From the NCBI GenBank assembly GCA_963734065.1, contig CAVTFN010000006.1, forward strand, positions 62,001 to 126,000: DNA of 64,000 nucleotides, given 5' to 3'. The DNA is from DATBLE01 sp963734065 (GTDB taxonomy: Bacteria > Actinomycetota > Thermoleophilia > Gaiellales > Gaiellaceae). Of this stretch, positions 58,516-64,000 are shown in pieces. A program made the translations under genes and the position numbers. Every line of letters starts with the position of its first letter. Position 1 is the first letter of the stretch. The notes beneath the pieces were generated by a model. The model did no database searches and was not told the DNA's origin. It worked only from the letters and a program-made list of their open reading frames with translations.

Positions 58516-58664
58516 GGGGTCAGACCCCCTACAGAAGCGTCACGAAAGCGTGACAAAACAGCTACCGCCCGCGAACAAGGCGACAGAACCACGCCGTTTA
58601 CTCCGCTGTGGACAAGTCGTCACGGTTCTGTACGGGGTCAGACCCCCACGCTGACGTCACGAAA
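58516..58664. repeat. Two GGGGTCAGACCCC palindrome repeats with GTCACGAAA
   Basis: First palindrome 58516-58528, then GTCACGAAAGCGTGAC (an inverted repeat). Second copy: CGCTGTGGA 58604-58612, GTCAC 58619-58623, palindrome 58634-58646, GTCACGAAA 58656-58664. The second copy matches 28624-28681 part for part. The rest of 58481-58747 shows no gene. Confidence 0.85.
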
Positions 58665-58747
58665 GTCGCACGAAAGACGCACGCCCGCGGAGTGCATCCC
58701 TCGACTGAGGGACACTCGATTCAGGCCGGCGGGCCGATCCATGTCGC

Positions 58748-58948
58748 ATGGCGATCCGTCTCCGCCAGGTCGAGTGCCTCCGGTGCGGACATCGGCGGGC
58801 AATCCGTGGGGATGCGCGACCGACCTCGCTCGACGAGTGCCCGCAGTGCCGGTACGTCGGCTGGGCGGCTTCGGCCGAGCTCTCCGAGCGCACCCGCCGG
58901 CTGCTCCGCGAGCGGCCGGTCGAGCGGCGGCACCTGCGCGCGGTCTGA
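58748..58948 (+). CDS. Small zinc-ribbon protein
   Basis: 66 residues with two CxxC pairs, CLRCGHRR and CPQCRYVGWA, about 20 apart, and a basic helical end. Likely binds one zinc; may contact nucleic acid or protein. Start ATG 58748. Short frame, but the paired cysteines and a hairpin after the stop support a real gene. Confidence 0.7.
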   Translation: MAIRLRQVECLRCGHRRAIRGDARPTSLDECPQCRYVGWAASAELSERTRRLLRERPVERRHLRAV

Positions 58949-58956
58949 GAAGCGGA

Positions 58957-58989
58957 GTCGGGGACAGACCCATAGGGTCGATCCCCGAC
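58957..58989 (+). terminator. Hairpin after the zinc-ribbon gene
   Basis: GTCGGGGA (58957-58964) with TCCCCGAC (58982-58989); inside, GACCC and GGGTC can pair further. Lies just before the fumarase -10. Confidence 0.6.
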
Positions 58990-58994
58990 GCAGT

Positions 58995-59000
58995 TACACT
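58995..59000 (+). promoter_or_regulatory. -10 element for fumarase
   Basis: TACACT, six bases before ATG 59007. Confidence 0.5.
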
Positions 59001-59006
59001 CGAAGC

Positions 59007-60338
59007 ATGGCCCGGACCGAGGAGGAGCGCGAGCTCTGGGGCGGCGAGACCGCCAAGGCGATCGCCAACTTCCCCGTTTCCGGCGAGCCGATTCCCCCGC
59101 CCGTGGCGCGCTGGCTCGGCCGGATCAAGGCCGCCGCGGCCCGCGTGAACGCCGAGCTCGGGCTGCTCGACGCCGAGAAGGCCGAGAGGATCGCCGCGGC
59201 CGGCGACCGCATCGCCGCCGGAGAGCTCGACGACCAGTTCCCGATCGACGTCTTCCAGACCGGCTCGGGCACGTCCTCGAACATGAACGCCAACGAGGTG
59301 ATGGCGACGCTCGCGGGCGACGGCGTGCACGCCAACGACGACGTGAACATGGGGCAGTCGTCGAACGACGTCTTCCCGTCTGCCGTCCACCTGGCGGCGC
59401 TCGACGAGCTCGTCAGCGACCTGCTGCCCGCGCTCAACGGCCTCGCCGACTCGCTGACGGCGAAGGCCGAGGAGTTCGACGACGTGGTCAAGTCGGGCCG
59501 CACGCACTGGATGGACGCGGTGCCCGTCACGCTCGGCCAGGAGTTCGGCGGCTACGCCGCCCAGGTCCGCCAGAGTGCCGCCCGGGTCGAGGCGACGCTC
59601 GAGCGCGTCGGCCAGATCCCGCTCGGCGGAACCGCGGTCGGCACCGGCCTGAACACGCACCCCGAGTTCGCCGCCCGGGTCCGCGAGAGGCTCGCCGCCG
59701 ACTCAGGGCTGACGATCCTGCCTCCGGCCGACCCGTTCGAGTCGCAGGCCGCGCGCGACGCGCTCGTCGAGGCCTCCGGCGCCCTGAAGACGGTCGCCGT
59801 CTCGCTGACCAAGATCGCCAACGACCTGCGCTTCATGGGCTCCGGCCCCCGCGCAGGTCTCGCTGAGATCTTCCTCCCCGAGCTGCAGAAGGGCAGCTCG
59901 ATCATGCCGGGAAAGGTCAACCCGGTGATACCCGAGGTGGTCACGCAGGTGGCGGCGCAGGTGATCGGCAACGACGCCGCAATCACGGTCGGCGGCATGC
60001 AGGGGCATTTCGAGCTGAACGTGTTCGTGCCGCTGATTGCACGCAACCTGCTCGACTCGATCAAGCTGCTCGCCGCCGCCTCCCGACTCCTCGCCGAGAA
60101 GTGCGTGGACGGGATCGAGGCGAACCGGGAGCAGAACGAGCGCTACGCGGAGCTGACCCTCTCGGCCGCGACCGCGCTCAACCCGTACATCGGGTACGAC
60201 AAGGCAGCCGAGATCGTCAAGGAAGCCGCCGCCTCCGGCCGCTCGCTGCGCGAGGTCGCGCGTGAGGCGGGCGTCGAGGAGTCCGTCCTGGACGAGGCTC
60301 TCGACTACCGCAAGATGGCCAAGCCTCACGGCGTCTGA
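59007..60338 (+). CDS. fumC: Class II fumarate hydratase
   Basis: 443 residues. Converts fumarate and malate in the citric acid cycle. TGSGTSSNMNANEV (85-98), GQSSNDVFPS (116-125), SGRTHWMDAVP (163-173) and the signature GSSIMPGKVNP (296-306) are intact. TACACT fits the leaderless pattern; the longer upstream frame overlaps the zinc-ribbon gene in another frame and is not coding. Confidence 0.96.
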   Translation: MARTEEERELWGGETAKAIANFPVSGEPIPPPVARWLGRIKAAAARVNAELGLLDAEKAERIAAAGDRIAAGELDDQFPIDVFQTGSGTSSNMNANEVMATLAGDGVHANDDVNMGQSSNDVFPSAVHLAALDELVSDLLPALNGLADSLTAKAEEFDDVVKSGRTHWMDAVPVTLGQEFGGYAAQVRQSAARVEATLERVGQIPLGGTAVGTGLNTHPEFAARVRERLAADSGLTILPPADPFESQAARDALVEASGALKTVAVSLTKIANDLRFMGSGPRAGLAEIFLPELQKGSSIMPGKVNPVIPEVVTQVAAQVIGNDAAITVGGMQGHFELNVFVPLIARNLLDSIKLLAAASRLLAEKCVDGIEANREQNERYAELTLSAATALNPYIGYDKAAEIVKEAAASGRSLREVAREAGVEESVLDEALDYRKMAKPHGV

Positions 60339-60360
60339 GCGGGCTGCACATCTCTCCTGC

Positions 60361-60390
60361 TTGACGCCGGGCCCTGGAGCGCAGAGAATT
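60361..60390 (+). promoter_or_regulatory. Candidate promoter upstream of the zinc-ribbon/beta-propeller frame
   Basis: TTGACG (60361-60366) and AGAATT (60385-60390) with 18-bp spacing, one of few sites here with both -35 and -10. The remaining bases to 60477 show nothing else. Confidence 0.35.
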
Positions 60391-60477
60391 GCGCGGCCGG
60401 GGAGGGTCGAGCAGAACACGTAAGGAGATGCAGCACGTACTTGCCACCGTGTCTACGTGTCTCGAGGTGAACTCTAG

Positions 60478-60984
60478 GTGACGTCTGCAGAGCTCGATCG
60501 GAGGTTTCCGACCGACGACGCGTGCCTGGAGTTCCTGAAGGAACGGCTCTACCCGAACGGGACGCCGTGCCCCTCGTGCAAGAAGGGCTCGCGGTTCCAC
60601 CGGATCGCGGGTCGGTCGGCATATTCGTGCCAGTACTGCGGGCACCACGTCTACCCGACCGCGAACACGATCTTCCACAAGTCGCGCACGAGCCTGAGGT
60701 TGTGGTTTCGCGCGATCGAGCTCGTGCGCACGCGCGGTCACGAGCTCACTGCCCGCGCCCTCGAGCGCGAGCTCGGCGTCAGCTACAAGACGGCTCTTCG
60801 GATGCACCGGCAGATCAGGGGCCTGCTCGAGGAGGACCCGGATCCGCTGGCAGGCGGCGACGCTGCCCGGACGCTCACGCGCGCCCGGCTGTCGCAGGGA
60901 CAGCCCAGGACAGGGAATCGAGCGGTCAACGAATCGCGCGTCGAACGCGCGAGCAGGCAGCCGCGCCGACGGAGAGGAGGAGGG
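60478..60984 (+). CDS. IS1595-type transposase zinc-ribbon/HTH part without catalytic domain, in frame with the next gene
   Basis: About 120 residues: zinc ribbon with C31, C34, C51, C54 (CPSCKKGSRFHRIAG and YSCQYCGHHVYP), then TIFHKSRTSLRLWFRAI and an HTH-like LTARALERELGVSYKTALRM. This is the N-terminal domain of IS1595 transposases; the DDE nuclease is absent. A linker of Arg/Gly-rich sequence continues without a stop into the beta-propeller frame. It may be a domesticated DNA-binding domain or a truncated element. The GTG start at 60478 lacks a clear ribosome site. Confidence 0.72.
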
Positions 60985-63894
60985 ATGAGCAAGCGATTCG
61001 AGTGGCGGAACCCGACGCACAGGCGGTACGCGTTGCGGGCCTTCGTGGCCGCGGCGATCGTAGTCGGGGCCGCGCTCGGCGTGAGCCAGGCACGTGAATC
61101 GGGGAATCACCAGGCCCGTCCGAACAGCCCGCACTTCATGAGGGTGGGCGAGGGGCAGTTCGCGACGTCGCTCAACGCCGTTCGCACCGGCGAGCCTTCC
61201 GGGCTGGACGGCCTGAACCAGGAGATCTACTCGAACCAGGCCTATCCGGCTCTGACGATCGCGCCTGCACAGAGGCAGGCGGCGGCCACGGCAGCGGCCA
61301 AGATCAAGTCGAAGCCCGCGAAGAAGAAGGGCGGTGGCGGCTGGACGCTGGTCGGTCCGCAGGGCGTCCCGGCCTCGGCGACGGTGGCCAGTGAGTCGAC
61401 CGCCGCAACGACCGGGACCGTGTTCTCGGGCCGGACGACGGCGCTCGCGGTCTCGCCCGCCTGCACCGCGAAGGCCTGCCCGATGCTGGTGGGCGCAGCC
61501 GGAGGCGGCGTCTGGTCGACGACCAACGCCATGAGCAAGAAGCCGAAGTGGGTCGTGTCCAACGGGGCGATTCCCTCCAACGCGATCGGCTCGATCGCGT
61601 ACGACCCGAATGACACGACCGGCAAGACGGTCTACGTCGGCACCGGCGAGCCGAACGGCTCGAGCGACTCCGAGGCCGGCGTCGGCCTGTACAAGTCGCT
61701 GGACGGCGGCCAGACCTGGACGCGCGTCTTCGGCAGCGTCGCGCCGACGGCACCCTGCGCGGACAACCCGTCCTCGCTGACGTGCTCGGTCTCCACCGGC
61801 CGCTCGATCGGCGGCATCGCCGTCGACCCGGCCGACCCCGACCACATCTTCATCGGCACCGACGTGGCCCGGCACGGCGCCTCCTCGGTGAACGGCGGCC
61901 GCTTCACGCCGCCCGGCTCCGCGCAGGTCGGCCTGTACGAGTCGACCGACGGCGGTGCCAGCTTCTCCCCCGTGCTGATCGAGCCGCAGGACGTCGTCGA
62001 TCCGACGTCGGCGACCGGTGGCGACTTCTTCCGCGGCGGCGTCTCGAACATCCAGATCGACAAGGCGTCGGGCGACGTCTATGCGTCCGTGTTCGACTAC
62101 GGCCTGTTCCGGCGCTCGCAGGCGCAGGACGGCGACACCGACTTCCACCAGGTGTTCGCTTCGGCCGGCGGCGGCACGGTCGGGAACTCGTCGTTCTCGC
62201 GGACGGAGTTCTCGCTTGCCCCGAACGGAGAGGCGCTCCGCATCTATGTCGGCGACACCGGCAACGGCGCGACCGCCAACTTTTACACCGTCGCCGACGC
62301 GAACGAACCGGCCGCGACGCTCCTGGCCGGCTGGACGACGTTGTCCAGCTCGACCAACGGCACGCCCGGCTTCGGCTCGTTCAACTACTGCGTCGGGCAG
62401 TGCTCGTACGACATGCCGGTCTACTCCCCGCCCGGGTTCCCGGACGTGGTCTACATCGGCGGCGCGATGCAGTACGACGAGATCTTCACCGGTGACTCGA
62501 TTCCGTTCCGCTCGAACGGGCGTGCGATCCAGCGCTCGCAGGACGACGGGACGAACTTCACCGATATGACGGTCGACTCGAAGGGCATCAGCCTGCATCC
62601 GGACCAGCACGCGATCACGGGCGTGCCGTTCAGCTCCGACGTGGTCTTCATCGGGGACGACGGCGGCCTCTTCCGGCTCGACGGCTCGTTCGTCGACGCC
62701 TCGGCCGGCTGTGCGTCCCGTGTCGACGACACCGGCCCGCTGACCGGCGCCGACCTGACCGACTGCCAGAACTGGCTGTCGAAGGTCCCGAAGACGATCA
62801 CGTCGCTGAACGACGGCCTCTCGACGCTCCAGTTCCAGAGCCTGTCGACCAGCGCCAAGAGCCCGAAGGACATCCAGGGCGGCACGCAGGACAACGGGAC
62901 GCAGGCGACGACGAACGGCAAGAAGTGGTCCGTGACGATCTTCGGCGACGGCGGCCAGTCCGGCATCAACGTCGCCAACCCGAAGATCCGGATGCACACG
63001 TTCTTCTCGCCGAACGGCGACGTCAACTTCCAGGGCAACAAGGAAACCGGCTGGGACTTCATGGCCGGCCCGCTGCTCGGAAGCGGCGAAGGGGCGTCGT
63101 TCTACGTTCCGCTGATCTCCGACCCGAACCCGGCGGCCGCCGATAGCTGGTTCGTCGGGTTGCAGCACGTCTGGCGGACGCAGGACAACGCCGGCTCGCA
63201 GGCCCAGCTGGACACCCAGTGCAACGAGTTCTTCGGCACCGGGCCGTTCGACACGACCTGCGGTGACTGGCAGCCCCTGGGCGGCTCCGCCGGCGATCTC
63301 ACCGGCACCGTTCCGTGGGGCACGGACAAGAACCCCGGCCCGACCGGGTACGTCGTCGCCACCGAACGGGCTCCGAGCGACACCTCGACCCTCTGGGTCG
63401 GCCTGCGCCGCGGGCGGGTGTTCGTCTCGAAGAACGCCGACAACGCGACGACGGCCAACGTGACGTACGACCGGATCGACACGGCGTCGACGCCGACGCG
63501 TTTCGTCAGCGGCATCGCCGTCGACCCGGCGAACCCGAACCACGCGTATATCTCGTTCTCGGGCTACAACGCGTACGCGAGCGCCGCCGGCACGGCGCCG
63601 GGGCACGTGTTCGACGTGACGTACGACCCGGGCACGCACACCGCGACCTGGAAGAACATCGACTACGACCTCGGCGACCAGCCGATCACCGACGTCGTCG
63701 TCGACACGAACGGCGACCTGTACGTGTCGACCGACTTCGGTGTCGACGTCCTCTCGAAGGGGACGACGGCGTGGGTGCCCGCCTCCACAGGGCTCCCGTC
63801 CGTCGCGGTCTACGGACTGACGATCGACAGGACGAACCGGGTCCTGTTCGCGGCTACCCACGGCCGCAGCGCCTGGCAGCTCGCGCTGAGCTAG
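60985..63894 (+). CDS. Large secreted protein with BNR/Asp-box beta-propeller repeats
   Basis: 969 residues from ATG 60985, with GGAGAGGAGGAGGG directly upstream, the strongest ribosome site in the window. N-terminal hydrophobic segment (about 15-35), then Asp-box repeats such as SLDGGQTWTRVF, STDGGASFSPV and SQDDGTNF, spread through the protein, as in sialidase-like and Vps10-type propellers. No catalytic motif stands out. Expected outside the membrane, possibly in binding or in cell-surface display. The open frame upstream adds 169 residues. Confidence 0.85.
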   Translation: MSKRFEWRNPTHRRYALRAFVAAAIVVGAALGVSQARESGNHQARPNSPHFMRVGEGQFATSLNAVRTGEPSGLDGLNQEIYSNQAYPALTIAPAQRQAAATAAAKIKSKPAKKKGGGGWTLVGPQGVPASATVASESTAATTGTVFSGRTTALAVSPACTAKACPMLVGAAGGGVWSTTNAMSKKPKWVVSNGAIPSNAIGSIAYDPNDTTGKTVYVGTGEPNGSSDSEAGVGLYKSLDGGQTWTRVFGSVAPTAPCADNPSSLTCSVSTGRSIGGIAVDPADPDHIFIGTDVARHGASSVNGGRFTPPGSAQVGLYESTDGGASFSPVLIEPQDVVDPTSATGGDFFRGGVSNIQIDKASGDVYASVFDYGLFRRSQAQDGDTDFHQVFASAGGGTVGNSSFSRTEFSLAPNGEALRIYVGDTGNGATANFYTVADANEPAATLLAGWTTLSSSTNGTPGFGSFNYCVGQCSYDMPVYSPPGFPDVVYIGGAMQYDEIFTGDSIPFRSNGRAIQRSQDDGTNFTDMTVDSKGISLHPDQHAITGVPFSSDVVFIGDDGGLFRLDGSFVDASAGCASRVDDTGPLTGADLTDCQNWLSKVPKTITSLNDGLSTLQFQSLSTSAKSPKDIQGGTQDNGTQATTNGKKWSVTIFGDGGQSGINVANPKIRMHTFFSPNGDVNFQGNKETGWDFMAGPLLGSGEGASFYVPLISDPNPAAADSWFVGLQHVWRTQDNAGSQAQLDTQCNEFFGTGPFDTTCGDWQPLGGSAGDLTGTVPWGTDKNPGPTGYVVATERAPSDTSTLWVGLRRGRVFVSKNADNATTANVTYDRIDTASTPTRFVSGIAVDPANPNHAYISFSGYNAYASAAGTAPGHVFDVTYDPGTHTATWKNIDYDLGDQPITDVVVDTNGDLYVSTDFGVDVLSKGTTAWVPASTGLPSVAVYGLTIDRTNRVLFAATHGRSAWQLALS

Positions 63895-63905
63895 CCGGGA
63901 AGGAG

Positions 63906-63941
63906 CAGGTGGGCCGGCTCGTGACCGTGCCGGCCCACCTG
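63906..63941 (+). terminator. Strong hairpin after the beta-propeller gene
   Basis: CAGGTGGGCCGGC (63906-63918), ten-base loop, GCCGGCCCACCTG (63929-63941): 13 perfect base pairs just after the stop. Confidence 0.88.
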
Positions 63942-63949
63942 TCTCGCGC

Positions 63950-63955
63950 TACCCT
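63950..63955 (+). promoter_or_regulatory. -10 element for the last gene
   Basis: TACCCT, seven bases before GTG 63963. Confidence 0.4.
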
Positions 63956-63962
63956 TCCCGGT

Positions 63963-64000
63963 GTGCGGAGGCTGGCACTGCTCCTCACCCTCCTGGCGGT
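63963..64000 (+). CDS. Start of a gene with signal-peptide-like N-terminus, cut by window edge
   Basis: GTG CGG AGG CTG gives MRRLALLLTLLA, a typical signal peptide start, and the -10 spacing fits the pattern. Only 12 codons are visible, so product is unknown. Confidence 0.45.
   Translation, partial: MRRLALLLTLLA

Noticed and set aside
60478..60984. A complete IS1595 insertion sequence
   Set aside because: No DDE catalytic domain, no terminal inverted repeats seen around it.
60217..63861. A 1214-codon open frame antisense to fumC and the beta-propeller gene
   Set aside because: Arg/Val/Asp-rich composition with no domain, antisense to two clear genes; long antisense frames are expected at this base composition.

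Overview
The window is G+C-rich (roughly 70% by eye), densely packed chromosomal DNA from an actinobacterium-like organism. The full 14-gene nuoA-N operon, a CcmABC cytochrome c maturation set leading into hemA-hemC-hemD, many GTGA/ATGA stop-start overlaps, and many genes with a -10 hexamer only 6-10 bases before the start codon fit a deep-branching actinobacterium such as Thermoleophilia (Gaiellales or Solirubrobacterales). That placement is inference from gene content and style; no rRNA is present. There is no prophage, no CRISPR array and no complete insertion sequence. Nearly everything is core metabolism, respiration and regulation.

Layout. 1-3.3 kb: a partial M28 peptidase, divergent from a two-component system, then a frameshifted LAGLIDADG-type relic. 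3.4-7.0 kb: HtrA-like protease, trehalose-6-phosphate synthase, a cluster of short palindromes, then MoaC and MogA/MoaB for molybdenum cofactor. 7.0-14.2 kb: a tightly overlapping operon of UbiA-type prenyltransferase, CcmA, CcmB, CcmC, a CcmD-like peptide, a CcsA/HemX-like protein, HemA, HemC, HemD, followed by an S-adenosylmethionine hydroxide adenosyltransferase. 14.3-14.6 kb: tRNA-Phe with a partial tandem duplicate. 14.7-25.5 kb: a membrane protein, a single-domain response regulator, arginase, an alpha/beta hydrolase, a GH26-like protein, RarA, then tryptophan 2,3-dioxygenase, a methyltransferase, an M20 peptidase, a DUF1385 protein, a nicotinate phosphoribosyltransferase-like enzyme and a nicotinamidase-like hydrolase. 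The last two suggest NAD salvage. 25.5-42.3 kb: a short FtsH, methylmalonyl-CoA epimerase, a YchF relative with a broken P-loop, a transporter, an OB/HD protein, DUF1015, an inositol-monophosphatase-like protein, a 2OG-Fe(II) oxygenase, a DUF1697 pseudogene, LuxR, a serine hydrolase, Mrp, a short Ldh-type reductase, a cupin/DUF1028/UPF0173 group and a duplicated-HD HD-GYP-LuxR regulator. 42.3-56.5 kb: nuoA-N on the minus strand. 56.6-64 kb: an IscA/ErpA-type iron-sulfur carrier, a ferredoxin-NADP reductase-like flavoprotein, a small zinc-ribbon protein, fumarase, and an IS1595-type zinc-ribbon frame that runs without a stop into a large secreted beta-propeller protein.

The most unusual content is between and at the edges of genes. 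(1) A gene-start grammar, TANNNT followed 6-10 bases later by ATG/GTG, predicts about 20 leaderless transcripts. In some cases the previous gene's stop codon is the first half of the -10, and some divergent pairs share overlapping -10s. (2) A dispersed repeat family built on the 13-bp palindrome GGGGTCWGACCCC followed by GTCACRAAA, whose copies can supply stop codons. (3) The nuo operon has palindromes at five gene junctions. Two of these hairpins carry a Shine-Dalgarno-like GAAGGGA in the loop just before nuoH and nuoM, and one fills the nuoI-nuoJ gap exactly. (4) Several genes lack an ATG/GTG/TTG start: three open at CTG or ATC, mostly within a CTGA overlap with the upstream stop. I found no convincing new multigene defence or biosynthetic system. 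The punctuation repeats are the best candidate for an undescribed biological element.
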